In this document: piece by piece, positions 9,493-17,673 of the stretch | Position numbering within the stretch: position 1 is the stretch's first letter | How the letters are laid out: each line of letters starts with the position of its first letter | Source of the DNA: Roseomonas alba | Lineage (GTDB): Bacteria > Pseudomonadota > Alphaproteobacteria > Acetobacterales > Acetobacteraceae | Assembly (NCBI RefSeq): GCF_019430885.1 | Contig: NZ_JAHYBZ010000001.1 | Span: 806,001 to 870,000, forward strand | Length of the DNA stretch: 64,000 nt | Direction: 5' to 3' | Translations under genes and position numbers: made by a program | Notes under the pieces: generated by a model | Told to the model about the DNA's origin: nothing | The model's input: the letters and a program-made list of their open reading frames with translations, nothing else | Database searches by the model: none

Positions 9493-10899
9493 ATGGGTGA
9501 GACACTTTCGACCCTCGCCTATCTGGTCGCCTCGGTCCTCTTCATCCTCGCCCTGCGCGGGCTGAGCCACCCGGAGACCAGCCGCCAGGGGAATACCTTC
9601 GGCATGGTGGGGATGGGCATCGCCATCCTGGCGACGCTGGCCCACCACGGGATGAGCTTCGGCGGCATCGCGCTGATCATCGTGGGCCTCGCCATCGGCG
9701 GGACCATCGGCACCGTCGTCGCGCAGCGCATCCAGATGACGGCGCTGCCGCAGCTCGTCGCAGCCTTCCACTCGCTGGTCGGCATGGCCGCCGTGTTCGT
9801 GGCCGCCGGGGCCTTCTATGCGCCGATGTCCTTCGGCATCGGCACGCATGAGCACATCCACACCCAGTCCTTGATCGAAATGTCGCTCGGCGTCGCGATC
9901 GGTGCGGTGACGTTCTCGGGGTCGGTCATCGCCTTCGCGAAGCTGGCGGGGAAGATGTCGGGGGCGCCGATCACCTTCCAGGGTCAGCATTGGCTGAACC
10001 TCGCGCTCGGCATCCTGCTGCTGGTGCTGATCATCACCTTCGTCGCGACCGGGTCGGGCGTGCTGTTCTGGCTGATCGCGCTGCTGTCCTTCGCGCTCGG
10101 CTTCCTGCTGATCATCCCCATCGGCGGGGCGGACATGCCGGTCGTGGTGTCCATGCTGAACAGCTATTCCGGCTGGGCGGCGGCGGGCATCGGCTTCACC
10201 ATCGGCAACCTGCTGCTGATCATCACCGGCGCGCTGGTCGGCGCCTCGGGCGCCATCCTGTCCTACATCATGTGCAAGGGGATGAACCGCAGCATCATCA
10301 ACGTGCTGCTGGGCGGGTTCGGGTCCGAGAGCGGGGCGGCCGCTGCGGGCGGCGGCGATACGGACCGGCCGCCGGTCAAGGCCGGGTCGCCGGAAGATGC
10401 CGCCTACATGATGAAGAACGCGCAGAAGATCATCATCGTCCCCGGCTACGGCATGGCGGTCGCCCAGGCGCAGCAGGTGCTGCGCGAGATGGCCGACCTG
10501 CTGAAGAAGGAAGGGGCGGAGATCAAATACGCCATCCACCCCGTCGCCGGCCGCATGCCCGGCCACATGAACGTGCTGCTGGCCGAGGCCAACGTGCCCT
10601 ATGATGAGGTCTTCGAACTCGAGGAGATCAATCCGGAATTCGCCGATGCGGATGTGGCCTTCGTGATCGGGGCCAATGACGTGACCAACCCGGCGGCGAA
10701 GACGGACAAGTCCTCGGCGATCTACGGCATGCCGATCCTGGATGTGGAGCGCGCGAAGACGGTGTTCTTCGTCAAGCGCGGCATGGCGAGCGGCTATGCC
10801 GGCGTGGAGAACGAACTGTTCTACCGCCCGAACACCATGATGCTGTTCGGCGACGCCAAGAAGGTGACCCAGGAGATCGTGCAGTCGCTGCAGAGATAG
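9493..10899 (+). CDS. pntB: NAD(P) transhydrogenase subunit beta
   Basis: A 468-residue beta subunit. About eight transmembrane helices (residues 1-260) form the proton channel; the conserved histidine region is AAFHSLVGMAAVF near 95. A charged linker follows, then the NADP(H)-binding domain III from about 310, with VPGYGMAVAQAQQ, HPVAGRMPGHMNVLLAEA and FVIGANDVTNPAA. Length and motifs match PntB of the three-subunit enzymes. It is the last gene of the operon, and a 133-nt repeat with a strong hairpin begins 5 nt after the stop. Confidence 0.96.
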   Translation: MGETLSTLAYLVASVLFILALRGLSHPETSRQGNTFGMVGMGIAILATLAHHGMSFGGIALIIVGLAIGGTIGTVVAQRIQMTALPQLVAAFHSLVGMAAVFVAAGAFYAPMSFGIGTHEHIHTQSLIEMSLGVAIGAVTFSGSVIAFAKLAGKMSGAPITFQGQHWLNLALGILLLVLIITFVATGSGVLFWLIALLSFALGFLLIIPIGGADMPVVVSMLNSYSGWAAAGIGFTIGNLLLIITGALVGASGAILSYIMCKGMNRSIINVLLGGFGSESGAAAAGGGDTDRPPVKAGSPEDAAYMMKNAQKIIIVPGYGMAVAQAQQVLREMADLLKKEGAEIKYAIHPVAGRMPGHMNVLLAEANVPYDEVFELEEINPEFADADVAFVIGANDVTNPAAKTDKSSAIYGMPILDVERAKTVFFVKRGMASGYAGVENELFYRPNTMMLFGDAKKVTQEIVQSLQR

Positions 10900-10904
10900 C
10901 CGCC

Positions 10905-11037
10905 TGATACCAGCCAGCCTTTCGGCTGACTCGGTATCAGAGTCTTGTGGATTTGCGCGCGGCCGCCCCACCAACCCCGCGCGCCATACCGTCCGCCTTG
11001 CCGATGACGAGGTCATCAGCAAGGCTCGTCGGTATGA
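10905..11037 (+). repeat. 133-nt intergenic element, family B, copy 1
   Basis: It opens with a near-perfect hairpin: TGATACC AGCCAGCC, loop TTTC, GGCTGACT C GGTATCA (10905-10939). A central segment GGCCGCCCCACCAACCCC follows, then a second stem CTTGC-GATGAC-GAG-GTCATC-GCAAG, and the element ends GGTATGA. A second copy at 44274-44406 differs at 8 of 133 positions with no gaps. It lies immediately after pntB, so the first hairpin may act as a terminator. Confidence 0.85.
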
Positions 11038-11052
11038 TACCCCCGTTCTGCG

Positions 11053-11080
11053 CGACGGCCGGCCCCTGTGCCGGCCGTCG
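11053..11080 (+). terminator. GC-rich hairpin after pntB
   Basis: A perfect 11-bp stem CGACGGCCGGC / GCCGGCCGTCG with loop CCCTGT, followed by TCGTTTC. The U-tract is poor, so it may be only a weak intrinsic terminator for pntB or part of the leader of the next gene. Confidence 0.5.
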
Positions 11081-11191
11081 TCGTTTCATGATGCGGGCCG
11101 CCGCGTCGGCAATGTTGCGTTGCATGCCGTGCGAAGGGTAGTTGAAGGAGGGAGAAGCGTCGCCACCGTCGCAGTCCATGGATAGTGGATC

Positions 11192-11971
11192 ATGCAACTT
11201 ATGGAGGCGCATCTGCTGCAGGAGGTTCTGTTCTACTCGGCTGTCGGCTTCCTAGCGCAGCTTGTCGATGGCGCGATCGGCATGGCTTATGGGCTGACCG
11301 CCACGACCGTCATGCTGACCCATGGCGTGACGCCGGCGATGGCCTCGGCCGGCGTGCATGCGGCGGAAGTGGCGACCACGGGGCTTTCCGGCCTGGCGCA
11401 TTGGCGGCTCGGCCATGTGTTGCCGCGACTGGTGCTGCGCCTCGCGCTGCCGGGCATCGCGGGCGGGGTCATCGGCGCGCTGATTGCGGGCCACCTGCCC
11501 ATGGCCTGGCTGAAGCCGGCCGTCAGCGCCTATCTGGTGTTCATGGGGCTGCTCATCCTGCGCCGTGCCCTGTTCAACCGTGGCGCCGATGCCGGGCGCA
11601 CGGACCAGGATGCGGTGCGGATCGGCTTCGGCGGTGGCTTCCTCGACGCCGTCGGAGGAGGGGGATGGGGGCCGCTCGTCACCTCCACGCTGATCGGCCG
11701 GGGGCTCGATCCGAAATTCGCCATCGGGTCGTCCAACGCCGCCGAGTTCTTCGTCACCGCCGCGGTCACCACCGCCTTCCTGAGCACCATCGGCCTCGAC
11801 GTCTGGCCGATCGTGCTCGGCCTCGTCATCGGGGGCGCGATCGCGGCGCCCTTCGCCGCGCTCGCCACGCGCCACATGCCGGCGCGCCCGCTGATGGGCG
11901 TCGTCGGCGTGGTGATCACCCTGCTCGCCGGATCGAACCTGGTGCGGGAGGCGATACGCCTGCTCGGCTGA
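11192..11971 (+). CDS. TSUP family sulfite/anion exporter (TauE/SafE-like)
   Basis: A 259-residue inner-membrane protein with about eight hydrophobic segments in two homologous halves. The first half carries GFLAQLVDGAIGMAYG near residues 18-33, and the second carries GFGGGFLDAVGGGGWGPLV near 144-162. The paired GxxxGxxxGxGGG-type signatures define the TSUP (formerly DUF81) family, which exports sulfite, sulfoacetate or similar anions. The start at 11192 is the first ATG; a second Met follows at codon 4. It is convergent with the isochorismatase-like gene, with no gap between the stops. The substrate cannot be deduced from context. Confidence 0.88.
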   Translation: MQLMEAHLLQEVLFYSAVGFLAQLVDGAIGMAYGLTATTVMLTHGVTPAMASAGVHAAEVATTGLSGLAHWRLGHVLPRLVLRLALPGIAGGVIGALIAGHLPMAWLKPAVSAYLVFMGLLILRRALFNRGADAGRTDQDAVRIGFGGGFLDAVGGGGWGPLVTSTLIGRGLDPKFAIGSSNAAEFFVTAAVTTAFLSTIGLDVWPIVLGLVIGGAIAAPFAALATRHMPARPLMGVVGVVITLLAGSNLVREAIRLLG

Positions 11972-12655
11972 TCAGGCGTCGTTGCTCATCAGGCTGGCGC
12001 GCAGCTCGGCGCCGCTCGACAGCCAGCCGAAGAACTTTTCCACGTTGAACTCGGTCGCCTGCTGCTGGCCGGGGCCCGCCGCCATGGTCGCGTCCGCCAG
12101 CATCACGGGGAAGAACTCGCGGTGATAAGCGTCGCGAATGGTGCTCTCGACGCAGACATTGGTGGCCACGCCGCAGATCAGCAGCGTGCGGATGCGCCGC
12201 GCGGCGAGGATCTGCTCCAGACCCGTGCCGGCGAAGCCCGAATAGCGCGACTTGGGCACCACGATGTCGCCGGGCTGGGGCGTCAGCTCCGGGACGATCT
12301 CATGGTCCCAGGTGCCGTGGGTGATCAGCTTGCCGGCATAGGCCTCGTTCGCGCGCATGAACTTCAGCGCATTCGACTTGTGGAAGACGGGGGCGGTCTC
12401 GGGGGCTTCCCGCTGGTCGGGGGAGAAGCCGTTCTGCAGGTAGATCACCGGGATGCCGGCGGCGCGGCACGCCTCGGCGATGCGGGCGGCCTCCTCGATC
12501 ACCGGGGCGGCGCCCGAGACGTCGAAGCCGACCAGGTCGATATAGCCGCCCTTCGAGCAATAGGCGTTCTGCATGTCGACGATGATGAGCGCCGTTTCGT
12601 CCACGCGGACGGTGACAGGCTCGGGGCGGGCGGGGAGGGTGAGGGTGCGGGTCAT
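11972..12655 (-). CDS. Isochorismatase-fold cysteine hydrolase, RutB-like
   Basis: A 227-residue cysteine hydrolase. The catalytic triad is readable: Asp in LIIVDMQNAYCSKGG, Lys in VVPKSRYSGF and Cys in LLICGVATNVCVEST. The N-terminal GGYIDLVGFDVS and the central block are those of RutB, the peroxyureidoacrylate/ureidoacrylate amidohydrolase of pyrimidine degradation. No rutA, rutC or other rut gene is nearby, so the assignment to that pathway is uncertain; another amidase role such as biuret or N-carbamoyl hydrolysis is possible. It is followed on the minus strand by nothing in operon distance; the upstream secreted-protein gene ends 33 nt before its start. Confidence 0.8.
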   Translation of the reverse strand: MTRTLTLPARPEPVTVRVDETALIIVDMQNAYCSKGGYIDLVGFDVSGAAPVIEEAARIAEACRAAGIPVIYLQNGFSPDQREAPETAPVFHKSNALKFMRANEAYAGKLITHGTWDHEIVPELTPQPGDIVVPKSRYSGFAGTGLEQILAARRIRTLLICGVATNVCVESTIRDAYHREFFPVMLADATMAAGPGQQQATEFNVEKFFGWLSSGAELRASLMSNDA

Positions 12656-12688
12656 GCCGCGGGCATCGCAAGGCGCGTGCCAGGGCGT

Positions 12689-13681
12689 TCAGCGCAGATC
12701 CCGTGGCGGCCAGGGCAGGGCCGCCAGTGGCTGCCCAGGGGCGGCACGCACGAAATTCGTCCAGAATCGGCAGTCCCGCAGGAACCAGCCAGGTCCGGGC
12801 GCCGTGCTGACGGACAGTGCTGGGCAGCGCTGCTGCTGCCGTAGCCTCTCGGCCTGTCGCGGCAGCTCGGCGTCGCGGGTGACGGCCGCATTCTCCCACC
12901 TCTCCCAGCGCACCATGCCGAGGTCACGGGCGAGCACGAAACGTTCCAAGTGATGGGCCGTTGCGATGTCGGCGCCGCCATAATGCTCGGAGACGATGGC
13001 ATCGACGGTGATGCTGCCGGTCTGGCCGGTCGCGGCCTCGCGCCAGGGCAGGGCGAGCCGGGTGCGGCGGAAGCGGGTCAGGCTGGCGTCGAATGCGGTC
13101 GGGCAGGCCTGGGGGGAGGGCGCGATGCGCAGGCGCATGACGCGGGTAGTCCAGGCGTCACCGGCGCCGGGGCCGGCAAGCAGCCAGCCCTGCCAGCCGC
13201 GCCCGCCGCTGCGGCAATCGGGGGAGAGGAACCATTGGACGCCACCGCCGGCATCCTCGGTCATGGCGATGAAGGACGGGCCGGGGCCGAGGGGGATGAC
13301 CTGCCCGCCATCGCCGCGGCCGCGGTCGTGGGTGCCGAAGCGGCGATTCTCGCCGGCGCCGAAATCGAAAGTCTGCACGGCCGCCGGCACGCCGAGCAGG
13401 CTGCCCAGCACGGCGTCCGAGGCCTGATAGCCCTGCGGGATGCTGCGCGCCTGCTGCGCCGCCGGCCAGTCATGGCGGCGATAGGGCATGGGCGCATCCT
13501 GGCGCTGGGGCGCGCGGCGCGTGCAGCCGGGCTCGAAGGGGAGCAGGCCGGGCTCCGGGCGCCCGGCGGCGTCGAGGCAGATGCTCTGCACCAGGAAGGG
13601 GAGCAGGGCGGATTGCTGGGCGGCGGCGGGCAGACAAGCCCCGGCCAGCAGGACGATGGACAGCAAAAAACCGCGGATCAC
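12689..13681 (-). CDS. Secreted protein of unknown function
   Basis: A 330-residue protein that I do not recognise. It begins with a clear Sec signal peptide, MIRGFLLSIVLLAGACLPAAAQ, with an AxA-type cleavage site; a lipobox is not convincing although one Cys precedes the site. The mature part has six cysteines that could form disulfides, many Trp and Arg residues, and no repeated motif. A region rich in Gly-Pro and Asp near 100-170 is followed by a basic C-terminal segment ending WPPRDLR. The gene sits between rpsU and the RutB-like gene, all on the minus strand. The start at 13681 fits the signal peptide exactly. Confidence 0.6.
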   Translation of the reverse strand: MIRGFLLSIVLLAGACLPAAAQQSALLPFLVQSICLDAAGRPEPGLLPFEPGCTRRAPQRQDAPMPYRRHDWPAAQQARSIPQGYQASDAVLGSLLGVPAAVQTFDFGAGENRRFGTHDRGRGDGGQVIPLGPGPSFIAMTEDAGGGVQWFLSPDCRSGGRGWQGWLLAGPGAGDAWTTRVMRLRIAPSPQACPTAFDASLTRFRRTRLALPWREAATGQTGSITVDAIVSEHYGGADIATAHHLERFVLARDLGMVRWERWENAAVTRDAELPRQAERLRQQQRCPALSVSTAPGPGWFLRDCRFWTNFVRAAPGQPLAALPWPPRDLR

Positions 13682-13711
13682 GGGGGCGCCGTGCCGCGGT
13701 TTCCGGCTGCG

Positions 13712-13731
13712 ATCCGCCTTTCCGGGCGGAT
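13712..13731 (-). terminator. Hairpin after rpsU
   Basis: Inverted repeat ATCCGCC / GGCGGAT with a six-base centre, 10 nt beyond the rpsU stop on the minus strand. It probably ends the S21 transcript or separates it from the secreted-protein gene. No long U-tract is present. Confidence 0.45.
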
Positions 13732-13740
13732 GGCGGGGCT

Positions 13741-13944
13741 TCAGAAGCCCTCGCGCTCCAGGCGCTTGCGCTCCACCTTGCGGGCGCGGCGGACGGCCTC
13801 GGCGGCCTCGCGCGCACGGCGCTCGGAGGGCTTCTCATAGTGCCGGCGAAGCTTCATCTCGCGGAACACACCTTCCCGCTGGAGCTTCTTCTTCAGCGCC
13901 TTGAGCGCCTGATCGATATTGTTGTCACGAACGACGACTTGCAC
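13741..13944 (-). CDS. rpsU: 30S ribosomal protein S21
   Basis: S21, 67 residues, a small basic protein of the 30S platform needed for initiation. It reads [20 protein letters not shown] at the start and then a strongly basic helix containing [20 protein letters not shown]. The start is a GTG at 13944, chosen because AGGAGG lies 9-14 bases upstream and the protein then begins exactly where S21 homologues do. An upstream in-frame ATG would add 16 unconserved residues. It is divergent from def. Confidence 0.95.
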   Translation of the reverse strand: MQVVVRDNNIDQALKALKKKLQREGVFREMKLRRHYEKPSERRAREAAEAVRRARKVERKRLEREGF

Positions 13945-14128
13945 GCGGCGCAACCTCCTGCGCGTTGGGATTGAAAGAAAGGCAATGGACAATCGACGCG
14001 ACCGGACACCCGGTCTGCGTCGGTTGCAGGATGCTTACCACGATTCGAAGGCGCGCCGGAAGACCTCCCGCACGCGCCGAAGGCCCTATATGCAGTATCG
14101 CAGCGCATTTTTCGAGCCCCGAGACGCC

Positions 14129-14647
14129 ATGGCCCTCCTCAAGATCGCCCGCATGGGCCACCCGATCCTCCTCACCCCCGCCGAGGAGGTGGACGACCCG
14201 ACCGCCCCGGAGATCCGGCGCCTCGTCGCCGACATGGCGCAGACGATGGAGGATGCGGGGGGGATCGGCCTCGCCGCGCCGCAGGTGCATGTGCCGCTGC
14301 GGCTGTTCGTCTGGCGCACCGGGGCGGGCGGCGTGTCCGCCCTGATCAACCCCGAACTCGAGCAGGTGGGGGAGGAGACGGAGACGGCCTGGGAGGGCTG
14401 CCTGTCCATCCCCGGCCTGCGCGGGGCGGTGCGGCGGGCCAGCCGGCTGCGCTTCCGTGGCGTCGACATCGACGGAAGGCCGATCGAGGGTGAGGCTGCC
14501 GGCTTGGTCGCACGGGTGATGCAGCACGAGACGGATCATCTCGACGGCATCCTCTACCCGATGCGCATGGAGGATCTGTCCCTGTTCGGTTTCACCGAGG
14601 AGCTGTCGCGCGCGGCGAATGCGCGCGCGGCGGCGAAGGAGGCATGA
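14129..14647 (+). CDS. def: Peptide deformylase
   Basis: A 172-residue metalloenzyme that removes the N-formyl group from nascent proteins. All three family motifs are present: GIGLAAPQ (near residue 45), EGCLSIP (near 90) and QHETDHLDG (near 132). The Cys and two His that hold the metal are intact. The start is the ATG at 14129; an ATG at 14090 would add 13 residues. It overlaps the COQ9 gene by 4 nt (ATGA), indicating coupled translation. Other deformylase paralogues may exist elsewhere in the genome. Confidence 0.93.
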   Translation: MALLKIARMGHPILLTPAEEVDDPTAPEIRRLVADMAQTMEDAGGIGLAAPQVHVPLRLFVWRTGAGGVSALINPELEQVGEETETAWEGCLSIPGLRGAVRRASRLRFRGVDIDGRPIEGEAAGLVARVMQHETDHLDGILYPMRMEDLSLFGFTEELSRAANARAAAKEA

Positions 14648-15249
14648 TGGAAGCCCTGAACGAGAGCGACCGCGCCGGGCGCGACGCGGCCATCCGGGCG
14701 ATGCTGCCCCTGGTGCCGGCCACGGGCTGGACCGCGCGAACCATCGCCGCCGGCCTGCACGCGGCCGGGCTGCCGGAGGAGGAGGCGAGCTTCCTGTTCC
14801 CCCGCGGCGTCCTTTCGGCCATTGCGGCGTGGCGGGACCTGACGGATCGGGAGATGGTCGCGGCGGCCGGGGATGTCTCGGCCCTGCGCGTATCGGCGCG
14901 GGTGCGGGCACTCGTGGCGGCGCGGCTGGCACTGATCGCGCCGCACAAGGAGGCGGCACGCCAGGCGGCGGCGCTGCTGGCTCTGCCGTGGAACGCGCCC
15001 GCCGCGCTGCGCGGCGCGGCGCGGACGGCAGATGCGATCTGGGTGGCGGCGGGGGATGTCTCGGACGATCTGTCCCGCTACACGCGGCGGGCGACGCTCG
15101 CCGCGATCCTGGCCGCGACGCTGGCCTTCTTCCTGCATGACGAGAGCGAGGATATCGGCCCGACCCTGGCCTTCCTGGACCGTCGCCTGGCCGATCTGGC
15201 GCGGGTGCAGCGCTGCCGGCGACCGCGCAAGAAGGCCGAAGCGGCGTAA
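14644..15249 (+). CDS. COQ9 family protein
   Basis: A 201-residue all-helical protein of the COQ9 family, related in fold to TetR regulators but working as a lipid-binding accessory of ubiquinone synthesis (COQ7 partner in eukaryotes). The N-terminal half resembles the degenerate helix-turn-helix (GWTARTIAAGLHAAGLPEEEA). The C-terminal half carries WVAAGDVSDDLSRYTRR then LAAILAATLAFFLHDES, the hallmark COQ9 block. The start is ATG at 14644 within the def stop; a second ATG follows at once. The tail is basic (RCRRPRKKAEAA). Confidence 0.85.
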   Translation: MMEALNESDRAGRDAAIRAMLPLVPATGWTARTIAAGLHAAGLPEEEASFLFPRGVLSAIAAWRDLTDREMVAAAGDVSALRVSARVRALVAARLALIAPHKEAARQAAALLALPWNAPAALRGAARTADAIWVAAGDVSDDLSRYTRRATLAAILAATLAFFLHDESEDIGPTLAFLDRRLADLARVQRCRRPRKKAEAA

Positions 15250-15444
15250 GCTGCGGCGCCACATGCAGTGCACCCCGCAAATCCCTGCAACAACAGGCGA
15301 TTGAAACAATTTTTCCGTAGTCTCCGCGCGTCGTCCTCGCTATGGAACGCAGGCAGGAACCGCTTCGCCGCGTGCCCGGGGGAATCGGGGTGCGCGTTGC
15401 CGGGGCGGTCCACCCCGATGCAACCGAGGGAGCGCGCCGCGCCC

Positions 15445-15966
15445 ATGATGAAGACTAGGACGAAGACCGTCGTTGCCGCGCTGTGCGGCGCCCTGATCGC
15501 CGGGCCGGCGATGGCCGATGCCTGCCTGCGTCCGGAGGAGCGGAGCGCGCTCGAGATGCGCGCCCTGCGGTCCTACCTGATGGTGGCGGCGCTGCAGTGC
15601 CGGACCGTCTACAACGCGCCGGAGGGGTACAACAACTTCCTCCGCCGCTTCGGCAGTGACCTGTCGGCGGCAGACCGCATCGCGGCGACGCACTTCCAGC
15701 GCTCCTATGGCGGCGCGTCGCGCGGCGGGCGCCTTGACCAGTACAACACGGTCATGGCGAACGAGCATTCCGAGGATGCGATGCGCGCCGGCTCCTTCTT
15801 CTGCCGCGATGCCCAGCCGCTGTTCCAGCAGGTGGTGACGCTGCAGGCGACGGAACTCGCGACCTTCGCCGTGCAGCGCAACATCATCCAGAGCTACTCG
15901 GTGCCGGACTGCTCGGCGGCGCCGGCCCGCGGCGCGACACGCACGGCGGCCCGCCGCGGCCGCTGA
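15445..15966 (+). CDS. Small secreted protein of unknown function
   Basis: A 173-residue protein with a Sec signal peptide (KTVVAALCGALIAGPAMADA) and predicted cleavage after AMA or ADA. The mature protein has four cysteines (one near the new N-terminus, then QCRTVYN, FFCRDAQ and PDCSAAP), suggesting two disulfides in the periplasm. It ends in an Arg-rich tail. I do not recognise the family. The start ATG at 15445 is followed by a second Met codon. It stands alone, 195 nt after COQ9, and is followed by an intrinsic terminator, so it is probably a monocistronic gene. Confidence 0.65.
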   Translation: MMKTRTKTVVAALCGALIAGPAMADACLRPEERSALEMRALRSYLMVAALQCRTVYNAPEGYNNFLRRFGSDLSAADRIAATHFQRSYGGASRGGRLDQYNTVMANEHSEDAMRAGSFFCRDAQPLFQQVVTLQATELATFAVQRNIIQSYSVPDCSAAPARGATRTAARRGR

Positions 15967-15989
15967 TCGCGCCCAGGCTGAGACGAGAG

Positions 15990-16018
15990 GGGCGGTCCGG
16001 GAACGGGCCGCCCTTTTT
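15990..16018 (+). terminator. Intrinsic terminator
   Basis: Stem GGGCGGTCC / GGGCCGCCC with one G-T pair and a six-base loop, followed directly by five T residues. It lies 24 nt after the stop of the small secreted protein and is one of the most convincing intrinsic terminators in the window. Confidence 0.85.
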
Positions 16019-16073
16019 CGTTGGGGGCTCTTTCGACGCAGGCGATTGGAGAGAGGTACTGCCCCTGTTGTAT

Positions 16074-16168
16074 GTCTCGGGTGCGGTGTCCGTTGCCCGG
16101 TCGGGTCGTGGCTGCGGTGGCGCGCGGTAGGCCGAAACCCCCTGGGGTGAACGAGCCCGCTCCAAACG
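16074..16168 (+). repeat. Dispersed segment, family D, copy 1
   Basis: A stretch containing GTCTCGGGTGCGGTGTCCG, then GGCCGAAACCC and CTGGGGTGAACGAGCCCGCT. It recurs at 40356-40440 with the same order and close spacing. It sits in a gene-free gap of about 400 nt (16019-16424) that also holds copies of families C and A. I see no gene in the gap. Confidence 0.65.
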
Positions 16169-16220
16169 CCCTTCAGGCGCACTGCCGGCCTTCGGCGCCA
16201 TTCTGGCAATAGTGCAGGGC

Positions 16221-16327
16221 GCTCAAGCAGGTCCTGTCCGGATGAAGCCATCCGGACAGGTGAAGATGCCCGCAAGAACAGACACCGAGAGCATTGCAGG
16301 TGAACGGAAGTTCGTCGGAAATGCTCT
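16221..16327 (-). repeat. Dispersed ~107-nt repeat, family C, copy 2
   Basis: Reverse-oriented copy of the element at 5778-5884. The AGAGCATT/AATGCTCT ends lie at 16288-16327, the same 40-nt distance as in copy 1. In this copy the tail forms a perfect stem CTGTCCGGATG-GCTT-CATCCGGACAG, better paired than in copy 1. Confidence 0.75.
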
Positions 16328-16340
16328 CGGCTGAGGTGGG

Positions 16341-16396
16341 CGGAGGCCCTTCAGCCTTTGCTGGGGAGAATCCGAGAGGGGCAAAGCCTCTCCCGG
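16341..16396 (-). repeat. Family A-like repeat fragment
   Basis: Contains AGGCCCTTCAGCCTTTGC (degenerate hairpin 2) and a GAGAGG/CCTCTC stem (16374-16392) resembling hairpin 1, read on the minus strand. It is a more diverged member of family A and ends about 30 nt before the stop of the OmpA gene. Confidence 0.45.
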
Positions 16397-16424
16397 TTCC
16401 GCCGTTCGGGAAGACGCCCGACCT

Positions 16425-17558
16425 TCAGCGTAGGATGATCTCGACCCGCCGGTTCTGCGGTTCGCGGACATTCTCGGGCGTCGGCACCAGCGGCTGGCTT
16501 TCGCCGAGCGCGGTGATCACGATGTCCTGCTGCGCGACGCCCAGGCGCACCAGCTCGGCGGCGACGATGTCCGCGCGGCGGCGCGACAGGGCCTGGTTGT
16601 ACTGCACGGTGCCGGTGCGATCGGCGTGGCCGGCGACCTCGATGCGGGTGCTGCGCTGGGCGCGGACCTGCTGGGCTGCTTCGGCGATGATCTGACGGGC
16701 GCGTTCGGTCAGCGTGGCGCTGTTCCAGTCGAAGAAGACGATGAAGCTGCGCTGCTGCACGGGGGCGGCGGCGGGGGGCGGCGCTGCGGGGGCCGATGGC
16801 GCGTTGAAGGCATAGCGCAGGCCGAGCATCAGCGACTGCTGGTAGGAATCGGGCTCGACCGTGCCACGGGCCACGGTGGCGCCCGTGTTGGGATTGTCGA
16901 ATCGAACCTGCAGTCGCGGCTGGAGCGTGCCGACGAAGCGGTATTCGGCGGTCACCGCCAAGCCCGGCAGGAATTCCAGCGGGAAGGCGAGGCCGGCGAT
17001 GCCCTGGTAGGCGAACTGGCCGTCGCTGTCGTCGACGGTCATGCGGAGGGCGCCGTTCTGGCTGTAGCCGCGTATGCTGGACCAGTCGGTGACCATGTAG
17101 CCGGCCCCGACGCCGACATAGGGCATGACCGGGCCGATCTGGATCAGATCGACCAGCACATTGCCCATGACCCCCCAACTCTCCTGACGGCCGCTGATGC
17201 CGCCATCGGCCCACCAGCCGGCAACACCCGTGGCACCGTCCGTGTCGTTGGTGCGGTAATTGCCTTCGATCTCTGCGCGGAGCCCGTTGCCGAAGCCCCA
17301 GCCGAGACTGAGCACCCCCGCGAATCCGGGCTGGAAGCCGACCGTCGCCTGGTTGCCGTAGCCGGCGGCGGCGAGGCCGGTCACGGCCGTCGAGTCGAGG
17401 CCGAGTCCCGTATTGGGAAGAAGGTTGAAGCCGGCGCCTCCGGCAACATAGGGGCCCTCGACGAACTGGGCCTGTGCGGCGAAAGGCGCGGCCAGCAAGG
17501 CGAAGGCGAGGGCCGTGCCGGGAAGGCGACGGCGCAGACGGGGAGAGGCGGCAGGCAT
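16425..17558 (-). CDS. OmpA family outer-membrane protein 1
   Basis: A 377-residue protein with a signal peptide (LPGTALAFALLAAPFAAQAQ), an eight-stranded beta-barrel domain (about residues 30-240, opening FVEGPYVAGGAGFNLLP) and a Pro/Ala-rich linker. The C-terminal OmpA/MotB peptidoglycan-binding domain has FDWNSATLTERARQIIAEAA, VAGHADRTGTVQYNQALSRR and EPQNRRVEI. The Asp and Arg that hold diaminopimelate are in the expected places. It probably anchors the outer membrane to peptidoglycan. It is a tandem paralogue of the next gene upstream, from which it is separated by a hairpin, so it may have its own promoter or be a read-through product. Confidence 0.9.
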   Translation of the reverse strand: MPAASPRLRRRLPGTALAFALLAAPFAAQAQFVEGPYVAGGAGFNLLPNTGLGLDSTAVTGLAAAGYGNQATVGFQPGFAGVLSLGWGFGNGLRAEIEGNYRTNDTDGATGVAGWWADGGISGRQESWGVMGNVLVDLIQIGPVMPYVGVGAGYMVTDWSSIRGYSQNGALRMTVDDSDGQFAYQGIAGLAFPLEFLPGLAVTAEYRFVGTLQPRLQVRFDNPNTGATVARGTVEPDSYQQSLMLGLRYAFNAPSAPAAPPPAAAPVQQRSFIVFFDWNSATLTERARQIIAEAAQQVRAQRSTRIEVAGHADRTGTVQYNQALSRRRADIVAAELVRLGVAQQDIVITALGESQPLVPTPENVREPQNRRVEIILR

Positions 17559-17631
17559 GGTTCGACTATACCGCATGAATCGCGACGGACACTGGCTGAT
17601 CATTTGGGATGCTTCAATGCAGAAGGGGGCG

Positions 17632-17659
17632 CCTTGCGGCGCCCCCTTCCGGTCTCCGA
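17632..17659 (-). terminator. Hairpin between the two OmpA genes
   Basis: Perfect 12-bp stem GAAGGGGGCGCC / GGCGCCCCCTTC with a four-base loop, 15 nt beyond the stop of the upstream OmpA gene on the minus strand. It likely terminates or attenuates transcription before the second OmpA gene. Confidence 0.7.
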
Positions 17660-17673
17660 CGCTGATGCGGTGA